This document shows positions 23,686 to 33,363 of a stretch of 64,000 nucleotides of DNA, one piece after another (position 1 is the first letter of the stretch; every line of letters starts with the position of its first letter). Position numbers and translations under genes: made by a program. The DNA is from UBA10348 sp002469915. Lineage in GTDB: Bacteria; Bacteroidota; Rhodothermia; Rhodothermales; UBA10348. The notes below the pieces were generated by a model, which saw only the letters and a list, made by a program, of their open reading frames with translations, searched no databases and was not told the origin of the DNA. Where the stretch lies: assembly GCA_029249345.1 (NCBI GenBank), contig JAQWHM010000017.1:124001-188000 (forward strand), read 5' to 3'.

Positions 23686-24936
23686 ATGTCTGAGCTTTTC
23701 AATAAAAGTGTATTGTCCAATGGAGCCCGTCTGCTCACAGAATACATCCCTTCCGTGAGAAGTGTATCTGTGGGCGCCTGGGTAGGAGCGGGGAGTAGAG
23801 ATGAGACCGAAAACGAATCCGGCATGTGCCATTTCATTGAGCACATGGTGTTCAAGGGTACTCGGAATCGCAGGATGCACCACATTGCACAGCGCATGGA
23901 GAATGTTGGAGGCTATCTAAATGCGTTCACTGCGAAAGAGTTTACCTGCTTTTATGCTCGTTCGCTAGATGAGCATGTCGATCGCGCCCTCGATACCGTA
24001 ATCGACCTGATTGGCTCACCTGTCTTTCCAGAAAAGGACATGGACCGCGAAAAGGATGTCGTCGTAGAGGAGATGAAGATGTACGAGGACACGCCGGACG
24101 AGCGGGTGTACGACCATCTAGATCAGGCTCTCTATGGAAATCATCCCATGGGACGTCCAGTGATTGGAGTGGAGTCCAGTGTACGCTCATTTACACGTGA
24201 TGGGCTGTTTTCATTTTTAGAGCGACATTATACACCTGAGAACACCGTGATTGCCATTGCTGGCAATGTGAAGCATGAACGGGCCGTACGTCTAGCCGAG
24301 AAGGCATTTAGAGATATGGACCAACGGAGTCATAGCCATCAGCGAGAAGCGGTGTTAGACTACACTCCTAAGCATCTAGTTGAAGAAAAGCCGCTCCAAC
24401 AAGCCCACTTGGTGGTTGGGACGAGGGCCTATGATGTACATGATGACAAGCGAATCGCGTTATCAGTCCTGAATTCGATTTTGGGAGGGGGCATGTCTAG
24501 TCGCCTGAATCAAAACATCCGAGAGAAATACGGATATTGCTACAATATCTATTCTTTTAACAATCTGCATTCCGATACTGGCGAGTTTGGCGTGTACATG
24601 GGTACCGATGCTACCAAGGTGGACCACTCGGTGAAGCTCATCTTCCGCGAATTTGAGAAAGTGAGAAAGAAATCGGTCTCGAAACGCGAGCTAGATCGAG
24701 CCATAAGTCAGGCTAAAGGCTCCATAATGTTGGGCCTTGAAAGTATGGGGTCCAGAATGATGCGGATTGGGCGCCAAGAACTATATTATGGCCGGTACTA
24801 TTCCTTGGATGAAATCATGCAAATGGTTGAACAAGTCAGCATTCCACAAATTGCGGAAGTTGCCAACGAAATACTCGATCCAAGTCGTTTTTCAATTGTT
24901 AGATTAATTCCGGGGACGACTCCCTCTAAACTCTAG
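23686..24936 (+). CDS. M16 family (processing-type) zinc peptidase
   Basis: 416 residues, the one-module PqqL/MPP-beta-like size. The inverse zinc motif HFIEH is at 49-53 (H49, E52, H53), followed by the distal Glu in the EEMKMYEDTPDE region near 129-138. A C-terminal inactive-type M16 half begins near 190. The homologous gene follows pnp in many Firmicutes and FCB genomes. The substrate is unknown. No signal peptide is seen, so the enzyme is probably cytoplasmic. Confidence 0.92.
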   Translation: MSELFNKSVLSNGARLLTEYIPSVRSVSVGAWVGAGSRDETENESGMCHFIEHMVFKGTRNRRMHHIAQRMENVGGYLNAFTAKEFTCFYARSLDEHVDRALDTVIDLIGSPVFPEKDMDREKDVVVEEMKMYEDTPDERVYDHLDQALYGNHPMGRPVIGVESSVRSFTRDGLFSFLERHYTPENTVIAIAGNVKHERAVRLAEKAFRDMDQRSHSHQREAVLDYTPKHLVEEKPLQQAHLVVGTRAYDVHDDKRIALSVLNSILGGGMSSRLNQNIREKYGYCYNIYSFNNLHSDTGEFGVYMGTDATKVDHSVKLIFREFEKVRKKSVSKRELDRAISQAKGSIMLGLESMGSRMMRIGRQELYYGRYYSLDEIMQMVEQVSIPQIAEVANEILDPSRFSIVRLIPGTTPSKL

Positions 24937-24948
24937 TCGTTTTATTTT

Positions 24949-25875
24949 ATGACGGTACTCGTAACAGGTGGAGCAGGATTTATAGGCTCGCACGTTTGTG
25001 ACGCGCTAATTGCGCTCGGTCACTCAGTGCATGCGATTGATGACCTTTCTGGCGGTTACCAAGAACAGGTACCAGACGGAGTCACTCTGCATAAGATGGA
25101 TATCAGAGATGCTGGTGTTGAGCAATTATGGGAGCGCTATCATTTTGATACTCTCTTTCATCTTGCCGCTCAGATGGATGTGCGAAAATCCGTTTCGGAT
25201 CCCCGGTTCGATGCAGATATCAATATCGGTGGGTTTTTAAATCTACTCGAGGCAGGACGCGAAAATGGTCTAAAAAAAGTCATTTTCTCATCCACAGGCG
25301 GTGCGATTTACGGTGAACCTGATTATGTGCCACAGGATGAAGCTCATGTCCTTCAGCCATTGTCGCCTTATGGTATTACGAAGTTGTGTTCTGAGAAATA
25401 CCTTCATTTTTACCAAAATACCCATGGGCTCGAATACATTGCCTTACGTTACGGTAACGTGTACGGGCCACGGCAAAATCCGCATGGCGAGGCAGGGGTT
25501 GTTGCCATTTTCTCCGAGCGTATGATTGACGGGGTTCAGCCCACTATTAACGGGGATGGTCTCCAAACGAGGGACTACGTATTCGTCAAGGACGTGGTAG
25601 CTGCCAATATGGCAGCACTCAGCTATACGGGATCAGGCATTTTCAATGTGGGTACCGGCGTTGAAACGAATATAGTAGAGCTGTTTTCCCATCTCAGAGA
25701 TGCTTTGGCACCCAGTATGCCGGTGCAGCATGGTCCAGGCATGCCTGGAGAGCAAAAGAGGTCCGTCCTTGACTACCAGTTAACCAAAAAGATGTTGGGC
25801 TGGGAGCCAACGGTAGATGTTGTATCCGGTCTTCAGCAAACCGCAAAATGGTTCAAGGATAGAAGAGAAGGCTAG
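24949..25875 (+). CDS. NAD-dependent nucleotide-sugar epimerase/dehydratase (GalE-like)
   Basis: 308-residue extended SDR. The NAD site GGAGFIGSH is at 7-15. The catalytic triad is a Ser/Thr in FSSTGGAIYG (near 115) with Tyr141 and Lys145 in SPYGITK. The LRYGNVYGPRQNPHGEAGVVAIF stretch is typical of UDP-glucose/UDP-GlcNAc 4-epimerases. It begins 12 bp after the peptidase gene and is 6 bp before scpA, so it is probably cotranscribed. A role in cell-surface glycan precursor supply is inferred; the exact sugar nucleotide is not decidable. Confidence 0.9.
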   Translation: MTVLVTGGAGFIGSHVCDALIALGHSVHAIDDLSGGYQEQVPDGVTLHKMDIRDAGVEQLWERYHFDTLFHLAAQMDVRKSVSDPRFDADINIGGFLNLLEAGRENGLKKVIFSSTGGAIYGEPDYVPQDEAHVLQPLSPYGITKLCSEKYLHFYQNTHGLEYIALRYGNVYGPRQNPHGEAGVVAIFSERMIDGVQPTINGDGLQTRDYVFVKDVVAANMAALSYTGSGIFNVGTGVETNIVELFSHLRDALAPSMPVQHGPGMPGEQKRSVLDYQLTKKMLGWEPTVDVVSGLQQTAKWFKDRREG

Positions 25876-25881
25876 ACGGCC

Positions 25882-26643
25882 ATGTATAAAATTCGACTGC
25901 AACAGTTTGAGGGTCCGCTTGATTTGCTTCTCTTCTTCATTAGAAGGGACGAATTAGACGTTCATGATATTCCTATCGCCTCCATTGCAGACGAGTTTTT
26001 GGAATACGTGCGATATATGGAAGAGGTCGATCTTGACGGTGTCGGCGACTTTCTCTACATGGCTGCGGTTCTAATTAGTATTAAGGCCCGAATGCTTCTT
26101 CCGTCTCAGGAATTGGATGAAGACGGAGAGCCCATCGACCCGAGGAAAGAATTGGTCGAGCGGCTTTTGGAGTACATCCGCTTTAAGGAAGCCACTGAGT
26201 TTTTGGTTCAGAAACATACTGAGCGCAGTAATCAATTTGTCCGCGGAGCTGCGTCTGGTGCCCCTGATGAATTACAGAAATCCAATGACGATCTGGTTGA
26301 TGCTACCGTATTTGACCTTATCACGGCCCTGAGGAGAGTGCTGACGCACGCTCCAGAGGAAGTCTATCACGCCGTTGAAGTAGAATCGTATTCCTTACAG
26401 GACCAGCGAACCTTTTTAAAGGGTGAGCTGACGGTTGGAGAACGATCCTCTTTTGTAAATCTAATGACCGGAAAAACAAAGCCGTTTGTTATTACTACCT
26501 TTCTTGCCATTCTAGAGATGGCTCGACTTGCTGAAATAGATATTTTTATCGGCAGCCTACCTAACGATTTCGATATCGAGTTGACCGGTCTGGAAGCAAC
26601 CATCGAAACTGATTCTGAATTGAACGAGTTGCCAAATGAGTGA
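25882..26643 (+). CDS. scpA: Segregation and condensation protein A
   Basis: Kleisin subunit of the SMC-ScpAB condensin that compacts and segregates the chromosome. It has 253 residues, with the kleisin N-terminus FEGPLDLLLFFIRRDELDVHDIPIASI and a C-terminal winged helix that contacts SMC. The stop overlaps the scpB start by 8 bp, which usually means coupled synthesis. No smc gene is in the window. Confidence 0.95.
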   Translation: MYKIRLQQFEGPLDLLLFFIRRDELDVHDIPIASIADEFLEYVRYMEEVDLDGVGDFLYMAAVLISIKARMLLPSQELDEDGEPIDPRKELVERLLEYIRFKEATEFLVQKHTERSNQFVRGAASGAPDELQKSNDDLVDATVFDLITALRRVLTHAPEEVYHAVEVESYSLQDQRTFLKGELTVGERSSFVNLMTGKTKPFVITTFLAILEMARLAEIDIFIGSLPNDFDIELTGLEATIETDSELNELPNE

Positions 26644-27397
26644 GGAAATCAAACAGAAGACGGTAAAACCGACTCCCATTGGTACTACGCTTTTGGAAAG
26701 TGCGATAGAAGCGCTCATATTTGCTGCAGAAGATCCTATTTCGGTAGAGGTTCTTGCAGAAACGTATGCTGAGGCAACGGGCACTAATCCACCATCGGAA
26801 GCAGATGTGGAGAGTACCATTGCACGGCTCAATGGAATTTACGAGTCCTCTGGTAGATCGTTCAAGATTGAGAAGTGGGGAGGAGGATATCGATTTGCGA
26901 CGCGATCAGACCTTGCGTCTTTCGTCAAAGCCCTTTTTGTGACGGATAGGCAGAGGAAGTTATCCCGCACGTTAATGGAGTCGTTAGCTATCCTGGCCTA
27001 TCGACAACCAACAACCAGATCTGAAATTGAGTTCGTTCGAGGGGTGGATAGTGACTACGCTGTGCGAAAACTCTTGGAATACGGTCTTATTGACGTCGTG
27101 GGACGTGCAGAAAGTGTGGGTCGACCTCTTCTGTACGGAACGACTGATCGGTTTCTGGAGTTGTTTGGACTCCCTGAGCTTTCGGATCTACCGAATTTGA
27201 GGGAAATGGAATCTATTCTTGATGACCCAGCCTTTCTAAAAGAGAAAGCCAGAATGTTAATGACGACGGCCGTGCAGTTGCCCCTGTCCGCCGAAATCAT
27301 GGACGAGTCTGGAAAAGAAGAGCTGAGTACGGAGGATTCGCCTGAAGAAGGATTTGAAAAAGAAGATCATGAAGAAACAGAAGATGGACAGACGTAG
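26636..27397 (+). CDS. scpB: Segregation and condensation protein B
   Basis: 253-residue partner of ScpA, with two winged-helix domains. Typical segments are ESAIEALIFAAEDPISVEVLA, YRFATRSDLASFVKALF, and the conserved AYRQPTTRSEIEFVRGVDSDYAVRKLLEYGLI. The last 40 residues are acidic and variable. The end overlaps the start region of the rluB-like gene, continuing the scpA-scpB-rluB order known from many bacteria. Confidence 0.95.
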   Translation: MSEEIKQKTVKPTPIGTTLLESAIEALIFAAEDPISVEVLAETYAEATGTNPPSEADVESTIARLNGIYESSGRSFKIEKWGGGYRFATRSDLASFVKALFVTDRQRKLSRTLMESLAILAYRQPTTRSEIEFVRGVDSDYAVRKLLEYGLIDVVGRAESVGRPLLYGTTDRFLELFGLPELSDLPNLREMESILDDPAFLKEKARMLMTTAVQLPLSAEIMDESGKEELSTEDSPEEGFEKEDHEETEDGQT

Positions 27398-28205
27398 AGG
27401 TCGCAACAAGACCAGAAAAGGCACTGCTCCGTCTCAACCTGATTCTTCCAGACGCCCGTTTGAGTTTACGATTGATCTGACAGAGCCTGTTCGATTGAAT
27501 CGCTACATTGCTCGTAGCGGTGTGTGTTCCCGTAGGGATGCGGATGACATGATCAAACGAGGACTCGTCAAGCTAAATGGCGAAGTGGTCTCGGAAATGG
27601 GAGTCAAAGTCAAAGACGGCGACGAGGTCGTTGTAAATGGGAAACACATTGTCCCGACGGACAAACAGTATGTCCTGCTAAATAAGCCCACAGATACCAT
27701 TACGACTACTTCCGACGAAAAAGGACGTAAGTCTGTCATGGACCTGCTTGGCCCGTACGAGTTTCAGTCCAAAGGAGTATTTCCTGTTGGGCGTCTGGAC
27801 AGGCATACCACTGGGGTGCTTCTGCTGACGAACGATGGCATGTTAGCTCATAGACTCACGCATCCGAGCTATGAAATCAACAAAGAGTATCTGGTCCAAA
27901 CGCGAGACGTGTTGTCTGACCACCAAATTGAGAAGCTTTTGGCTGGTGTTGAGTTAGAAGACGGTGCCGCTAAGGTGGACAAAGTAGTCCGGGCTGACGA
28001 CGGAACCGGACTTAATCTGATTCTATCCATACATGAAGGACGAAACCGACAGGTTAGACGTATGATTGAAATTATCGGATCTGAAGTGATCAAGTTGGAC
28101 CGCGTGCGCTATGCAGGTTTGACGGCTAAAGGCGTTCGGAAGGGTAAATGGCGCAGACTTTCGCGTGCGGAAGTCACCACGCTATATAGAAAAGTGAAAC
28201 TGTAA
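27369..28205 (+). CDS. rluB: Ribosomal large-subunit pseudouridine synthase, RluB/RsuA family
   Basis: Modifies uridines in 23S rRNA. From ATG 27369 it has 278 residues; TTG 27354 and ATG 27384 are alternatives because the start lies inside scpB. A basic N-terminal tail (about 35 residues) precedes an S4 RNA-binding domain (VRLNRYIARSGVCSRRDADDMI). The catalytic domain carries GRLDRHTTGVLLLTNDG with the active Asp. The C-terminal EGRNRQVRRMIEIIGSEVIKL is the RsuA/RluB signature. The exact target uridine cannot be assigned. Confidence 0.92.
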   Translation: MKKQKMDRRRGRNKTRKGTAPSQPDSSRRPFEFTIDLTEPVRLNRYIARSGVCSRRDADDMIKRGLVKLNGEVVSEMGVKVKDGDEVVVNGKHIVPTDKQYVLLNKPTDTITTTSDEKGRKSVMDLLGPYEFQSKGVFPVGRLDRHTTGVLLLTNDGMLAHRLTHPSYEINKEYLVQTRDVLSDHQIEKLLAGVELEDGAAKVDKVVRADDGTGLNLILSIHEGRNRQVRRMIEIIGSEVIKLDRVRYAGLTAKGVRKGKWRRLSRAEVTTLYRKVKL

Positions 28206-28217
28206 TCGGTCGAATTT

Positions 28218-29738
28218 ATGCAACCTGCTGACAAACAGACATTTAATCCATCTGCAGAACTGCATTCGTCCCATCCCAAGTTTAAGGGAGAAGGACTTAC
28301 GTATGACGATGTTCTGCTGGTGCCTGCCAAATCGGACGTAATGCCTCGAGAGGTATCTACGGCAACGATGTTGACGAAAAACATCACGCTGAACATCCCT
28401 TTGATGGCTGCGGCCATGGACACGGTCACTGAATCGGATATGGCTATTGCATTAGCCAGAGAAGGGGGAGTGGGTGTCCTGCATAAGAATATGTCCATCG
28501 AGCGGCAAGCCGGTGAGGTGCGTCGTGTGAAGCGGAGCGAAAGTGGGATGATTCTAGACCCCATCACGCTCACCCCTGAAGACACCGTATCGGATGCACG
28601 AGCGCTCATGGCTCGTTTTTCAATTGGTGGAATTCCGGTCATTGCTGAAGACAATGTGCTAAAAGGGATCGTTACCAACAGAGATCTCCGCTTTCAGATG
28701 GAGGGCGGAATCAAGATTTCAGAAATGATGACTCCGGCCCCTCTTATTACTGCTCCAGCCGGCACCACATTGGAGTTAGCCGAAGCCATTCTGCAGAAGA
28801 ATAAGATTGAAAAACTACCCGTTGTCGATAATGAAGGCCGATTAACCGGACTCATTACCTTCAAGGATATTCAGAAGAAAAAGCAGTTTCCTCTCGCATG
28901 TAAAGACAAGCATGGAAGACTGCGAGTCGGTGCAGCCGTTGGAGTTACGTCAGACACCTTAGACCGTGTCCAAGCGTTGGTAAAAGCGAGTGTGGACTTC
29001 GTGACAATTGATACTGCGCACGGGCATAGCCAAGGTGTGCTCGATACAGTTGCCAAGGTTCGCCAGGCCTACCCGGACCTTGATATCATTGCGGGTAATG
29101 TAGCAACAGCAGAAGCCACGTTAGATCTCATTGATGCTGGAGCAGACTGTATTAAAGTCGGAATTGGGCCCGGCTCAATCTGTACTACGCGAATTGTAGC
29201 CGGTGTTGGCGTTCCACAGTTGAGTGCCGTAATTGAGTGTGCGGAAGCAGGACGAAGTCGCGGAATACCTATTATCGCCGATGGAGGAATCAAGCAGACA
29301 GGCGATGTACCCAAAGCCCTTGCCGCAGGTGCCGCCAGTATTATGATCGGTGGGCTATTTGCTCGTGTAGAAGAAAGCCCTGGGGAAACCATTTTGTATG
29401 AGGGAAGGAAGTTCAAAAGCTATCGCGGAATGGGCTCACTCTCGGCCATGGAGGCAGGTAGCAAAGACCGTTACTTCCAGGATGTTGAGGACGATATCAA
29501 GAAATTGGTACCTGAAGGAATCGAGGGGAGAGTACCCTACAGCGGTACGCTCCACGAGGTAGTGTACCAGATGCTGGGTGGCCTACGTTCGGCAATGGGC
29601 TATTGCGGGTGTCACAATGTGCCCGAACTGTATGAAAAAGGTCAGTTTGTGCGTATTTCAGCCTCATCTTTCGTTGAAAGTCATCCGCATAACATCGCTA
29701 TTACCAAGGAAGCTCCAAATTATAGCACACGGTCCTAA
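28218..29738 (+). CDS. guaB: Inosine-5'-monophosphate dehydrogenase
   Basis: Oxidises IMP to XMP with NAD, the committed step of GTP synthesis. It has 506 residues: N-terminal barrel start (LTYDDVLLVPAKSDV), two CBS domains inserted at about 110-235, then the barrel with GPGSICTTRIVAG carrying the catalytic Cys and the IADGGIKQTGD phosphate loop. The active-site flap region YFQ...EGIEGRVPYSG is complete. About 15 extra residues precede the usual start. It is 12 bp after rluB and 6 bp before the M24 peptidase gene. Confidence 0.96.
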   Translation: MQPADKQTFNPSAELHSSHPKFKGEGLTYDDVLLVPAKSDVMPREVSTATMLTKNITLNIPLMAAAMDTVTESDMAIALAREGGVGVLHKNMSIERQAGEVRRVKRSESGMILDPITLTPEDTVSDARALMARFSIGGIPVIAEDNVLKGIVTNRDLRFQMEGGIKISEMMTPAPLITAPAGTTLELAEAILQKNKIEKLPVVDNEGRLTGLITFKDIQKKKQFPLACKDKHGRLRVGAAVGVTSDTLDRVQALVKASVDFVTIDTAHGHSQGVLDTVAKVRQAYPDLDIIAGNVATAEATLDLIDAGADCIKVGIGPGSICTTRIVAGVGVPQLSAVIECAEAGRSRGIPIIADGGIKQTGDVPKALAAGAASIMIGGLFARVEESPGETILYEGRKFKSYRGMGSLSAMEAGSKDRYFQDVEDDIKKLVPEGIEGRVPYSGTLHEVVYQMLGGLRSAMGYCGCHNVPELYEKGQFVRISASSFVESHPHNIAITKEAPNYSTRS

Positions 29739-29744
29739 TCGCAG

Positions 29745-30815
29745 ATGTCTTCCAGCCGACTGCATGAGGTGATCTCCCTACTTCGTCCGAGTGACGACGA
29801 GGCGATCATGGTTACCAACGCGGCTGATATTAGATGGCTCACCGGATTCACCGGAAGTAACGGGGCTGTTCTGGTTGCAGGCGGTAGATCTGTTCTGTTC
29901 ACGGATGGACGCTACACGGTGCAGGCAGCAATCGAAGCTCCCAGCACGGAAGTGCGTATCACTTCGGGGTCGTCTGAAGCCAATTTGATACAGCACATGG
30001 TATCCCTGAGACCCAAGCGTGTCTGGGTTCAAATGGAAGCGGTGTCGTTTTCATTGGTAAAATCTCTGAAAAAACAACTTCCCTCGGTAATTCCAGTTGA
30101 TATAGCTAGTGCGTTCTCGAAGCTACGGGCCCGAAAAACATCCCAGGAAGTTGGCTCTATCAAGACGGCTCTTGCCATAACCGAGCAGACCTTTTCGGAA
30201 GTACTGCCTTTCATCAAAGAAGGAATCTCGGAAAATCAGTTAGCTGCTGAAATAGACTATCGGCAGAGATTACTCGGCGCGGAAGGGAGTTCATTCGACA
30301 CCATTGTTGCCTTCGGCCCTAATTCGGCCCTTCCGCATGCGCGCCCGGGTGGTACGCTACTTCAGCGAGGGACTCCCATTTTAATGGATTTCGGCTGTTT
30401 TGTAGATGGTTATGCCTCTGACATGACCCGAATGGTTCACTTTGGCCCTGCGTCGTCCCAATTCGTATCAGCCTATGATGCGGTTCATAGCGCCCTGCAA
30501 GAAGCTTCAAAACGGGTATCTACAGACATGAGCGGGGCTGAATTAGATGGCATCGCTAGGCAAGTGCTAACCAAACAAGGACTAGGAGACCTCTTCTCTC
30601 ATAGTCTAGGCCACGGAGTGGGACTCGAGATACACGAATGGCCAGGCGTTTCCAGTCGAAATAAGGAATTACTACCTTCCGAATGTGTTATTACCCTTGA
30701 GCCGGGAGTCTATCTACCAGGCAACTTTGGAATCCGCATTGAAAATATGGTTCATCTAAGTCCAAAGGGTATTCGAACGCTGAATACTCTTTCTACAGAT
30801 CTTGTCATCTTATGA
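29745..30815 (+). CDS. M24 family metallopeptidase (Xaa-Pro aminopeptidase/dipeptidase-like)
   Basis: 356 residues with a creatinase-like N-terminal domain (about 1-125, NAADIRWLTGFTGSNGAVLV) and a pita-bread catalytic domain. The five dinuclear metal ligands are visible: D in MDFGCFVDGYASDMTR (two Asp), H in HSLGHGVGLEIHE, E in TLEPGVY and E in GIRIENMV. Length and layout fit the YqhT/PepQ-like group. Cytoplasmic proline-peptide turnover is the likely role. It overlaps the nitroreductase start by ATGA. Confidence 0.93.
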   Translation: MSSSRLHEVISLLRPSDDEAIMVTNAADIRWLTGFTGSNGAVLVAGGRSVLFTDGRYTVQAAIEAPSTEVRITSGSSEANLIQHMVSLRPKRVWVQMEAVSFSLVKSLKKQLPSVIPVDIASAFSKLRARKTSQEVGSIKTALAITEQTFSEVLPFIKEGISENQLAAEIDYRQRLLGAEGSSFDTIVAFGPNSALPHARPGGTLLQRGTPILMDFGCFVDGYASDMTRMVHFGPASSQFVSAYDAVHSALQEASKRVSTDMSGAELDGIARQVLTKQGLGDLFSHSLGHGVGLEIHEWPGVSSRNKELLPSECVITLEPGVYLPGNFGIRIENMVHLSPKGIRTLNTLSTDLVIL

Positions 30816-31483
30816 TTGATTCGTCCAGTTTTATACCGTTTCAGCATCCTATTCAGGTCTCAAAAGAAGAAACGCTTCAGCGGGCAAGTGCGTTTTATGA
30901 AACGCTCAATGGAAGACGAACCGTAAGAGACTACAGTACTCAATCGGTTGATCGAGCCGTGATTGAAAAATGTTTACTCGCTGCATCCACTGCTCCTTCC
31001 GGAGCACACAAGCAGCCATGGCATTTTACGGTTGTATCTGACCCCAAGATTAAGAGACAGATTCGCGAAGGTGCCGAAAAGGAAGAGCGTGAGTTTTATG
31101 CGGGTAAAGCTTCGGAAGAGTGGTTGGATGCCTTGAAACCATTTGGTACGAACGAGGAAAAGCCTTTTTTGGAGACCGCACCTTATCTAATTGGTATCTT
31201 TAGCCGGAACTACGATCTGTTGGAAGACGGTTCCAGATCTAAAAATTATTACGTATCTGAGTCCGTGGGAATTGCAGCAGGAATGTTGATTGCGGCGCTT
31301 CATCAATGCGGTTTAAGCACGCTTACGCATACTCCTAGTCCAATGGGGTTCTTGAATGAAGTGATGGATCGACCTTCCCACGAGCGCGCGGTTATATTAC
31401 TTGTGGTGGGCTATCCCTCCGAAGATGCCATCGTTCCCGTGTTAAAGCGAAAGGACCTAGAGGAGTTTTCTACCTTTCTCTAA
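30812..31483 (+). CDS. Nitroreductase family FMN oxidoreductase
   Basis: 223 residues. The FMN phosphate-binding start is GRRTVRDYS, followed by APSGAHKQPWHFTVV and the GIAAGMLIAALHQCGL helix. The middle segment (ETAPYLIGIFSRNY, YYVSESVGIA) resembles iodotyrosine-deiodinase/BluB-like nitroreductases, so a role in dehalogenation or flavin chemistry is possible but not decidable. It is translationally coupled to the M24 peptidase by an ATGA overlap. Confidence 0.88.
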   Translation: MIDSSSFIPFQHPIQVSKEETLQRASAFYETLNGRRTVRDYSTQSVDRAVIEKCLLAASTAPSGAHKQPWHFTVVSDPKIKRQIREGAEKEEREFYAGKASEEWLDALKPFGTNEEKPFLETAPYLIGIFSRNYDLLEDGSRSKNYYVSESVGIAAGMLIAALHQCGLSTLTHTPSPMGFLNEVMDRPSHERAVILLVVGYPSEDAIVPVLKRKDLEEFSTFL

Positions 31484-31554
31484 CAGCGCTCTTTTAGCTT
31501 TAGCCTTGGATTTAGTCTTGCGTTAGCCGAATCATACAAAGTGTACCAGCCTGA

Positions 31555-32877
31555 ATGGGTTCAGAGCAGAAACATGTCCTGATTGTTGCTTACTACTTTC
31601 CTCCCATGGGATTGTCAGGCGTCCAACGCATCGCAAAAATGGCGAAGTACCTTCCAGAAGCGGGCTACAGGGTAACCGTCCTGACCGTTGAGCCAGGCTC
31701 GTATTTCGCATTTGATGATTCCTTGTTGGCTGAACTTGAATCCGTTGAAGGAATACAGATCGTTCGTACTCGTTCGCTAGATCCAACACGGCTGCATGGG
31801 GGATATCGCGGAAAAGGTCATGAAGGACATCGAGAAGCACACCGCGAAGTGCCCTTTCCCGAAGAGAAATCACGTAAAGTGCTCAGTACAATCAGCCAGT
31901 TTCTCTTGTTGCCAGACAACAAGATAGGATGGCGAAAATATGCAGTGGCCACAGGGCTTCGCATATTAAAAGAGACCCCCGCCGATGTCATTTTAGCTAC
32001 TGCGCCGCCTTACACCTCCTTTTTGATTGGCCGGGATTTATCCCTTCGCACCCATACGCCACTAGCAATTGACTATAGAGACGACTGGGTCGACAATCCG
32101 AGACATAGCTATCCAACGGCTCTTCATCGAAGGATTACGGCTTCGATGGAGCGTAAAGTAGTGAACCAAACATCTGTTGTAATTGCGATCAATAAGACGA
32201 TCTTGGACTTAATCAAGAAGCGCCAGGCGGGACCTAATCCGACGTATGCTGTTGTCCCACAGGGATTTGACCCAGAGGACTTCGCTAACGTATCCACCCA
32301 GGTCTCGGAATCAGACAAGCTTGTATTCTTGTACACAGGAATGTTTTATGATGCTCAGCAGCCAGACGTTTTTTTGAAAGGCATCAGGATCCTGTTAGAC
32401 AGAAGACCTGAACTCACATCGATCGTTAGGTGTAAGTTTGCAGGTATTTTCCCTGAACGAGGGAAAGAGATTATCCAGCAACTGAAGCTCGAACCTGTTG
32501 TAGATCTGTTAGGCTATTTATCTCATACGGACACGGTACAGCAATTGGTTGATTGTACTGTGGCATGGATGACCATTGGTAGACAGCAAGGGGAGGAGAT
32601 GATTTCAACCGGAAAGCTGTTCGACTATATGGGATCTCTTAAACCCATTCTTGCTCTCGTTCCGGATGGCGAAGCCAAAAATGCATTATCGAGCTACGGA
32701 GCTGCCTTCACTTGCCCGCCGGACGAAGCTGAACACATTGCAGATGAGCTAGAATCTATAGTGGGGCTCTGGCAAGCGGGTACATTACCGGAGGGAAGCC
32801 GCGAAAACATTCAGGTTTATAATCGTCGGAAACAGGTTAGAATACTCTCAAATATTTTCGATAAGATATCTGGATAA
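31555..32877 (+). CDS. Family 4-type glycosyltransferase
   Basis: 440 residues of GT-B fold. The N-terminal acceptor domain begins VLIVAYYFPPMGLSGVQRIAKMAKYLPEAGY, the usual GT4 opening with the glycine-rich loop. The C-terminal donor domain has LYTGMFYDAQQPDVFLKGI, then ISTGKLFDYMGSLKPILALVPDGE, corresponding to the K-x-EYMA-x-G/KP and EX7E region. Here the EX7E element reads GEEMISTGKLFDYM. A polysaccharide or glycolipid target is inferred only from the fold. It stands alone between the nitroreductase and the RsbW-like gene. Confidence 0.85.
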   Translation: MGSEQKHVLIVAYYFPPMGLSGVQRIAKMAKYLPEAGYRVTVLTVEPGSYFAFDDSLLAELESVEGIQIVRTRSLDPTRLHGGYRGKGHEGHREAHREVPFPEEKSRKVLSTISQFLLLPDNKIGWRKYAVATGLRILKETPADVILATAPPYTSFLIGRDLSLRTHTPLAIDYRDDWVDNPRHSYPTALHRRITASMERKVVNQTSVVIAINKTILDLIKKRQAGPNPTYAVVPQGFDPEDFANVSTQVSESDKLVFLYTGMFYDAQQPDVFLKGIRILLDRRPELTSIVRCKFAGIFPERGKEIIQQLKLEPVVDLLGYLSHTDTVQQLVDCTVAWMTIGRQQGEEMISTGKLFDYMGSLKPILALVPDGEAKNALSSYGAAFTCPPDEAEHIADELESIVGLWQAGTLPEGSRENIQVYNRRKQVRILSNIFDKISG

Positions 32878-32967
32878 CGCTTCAGCTGGCGTCATTTATT
32901 TCGTAGTTTCAGCGTTCTGGCACATAGCACTCTCGTCCGCACCCAGATCAACAACTCATCACTATCC

Positions 32968-33363
32968 ATGATCAAAACGATTGAAATATCCAGCTCTTTC
33001 GACGAATTGGAAGGAATTGTGGATGAAGCGGAGGCCTTTTTTGGTCAGTGTTTTACCGATGATGAGAAGGTGTACACGGGCGTACTTCTAGCTAGTGAAA
33101 TGGTGACCAACGCAATTGAGCACGGAAACGAATTAGTCGAGTCGAAGAAGGTCTTCATTGAATTCCACAAAAAGGATACAACGGTGGAATTGTGGGTTGA
33201 GGATCAGGGCTCAGGTTTTGTGCGCGAATCCGTCTCAAATCCGCTTTCTGAAGAACACCTATTTGACGACGGCGGCAGGGGCATATTCCTGATTGAAAAA
33301 CTCGCCGACAAAGTGCTTTATGAAAAGGAAGGACGCCGAGTCGGTGTTCTGTTTAACCTATAG
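32968..33363 (+). CDS. RsbW/SpoIIAB-type ATP-binding protein (anti-sigma/serine kinase fold)
   Basis: 131 residues of the GHKL ATPase fold. The N-box is ASEMVTNAIEHGN, the G1 box VEDQGSGFV and the G2 box GGRGIFLIEKLAD. Such stand-alone domains act as anti-sigma factors and serine kinases of STAS proteins in partner-switching systems. No STAS antagonist or cognate sigma gene is adjacent, so the partner is elsewhere. The 3' end overlaps the convergent miaA gene by 6 bp. Confidence 0.85.
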   Translation: MIKTIEISSSFDELEGIVDEAEAFFGQCFTDDEKVYTGVLLASEMVTNAIEHGNELVESKKVFIEFHKKDTTVELWVEDQGSGFVRESVSNPLSEEHLFDDGGRGIFLIEKLADKVLYEKEGRRVGVLFNL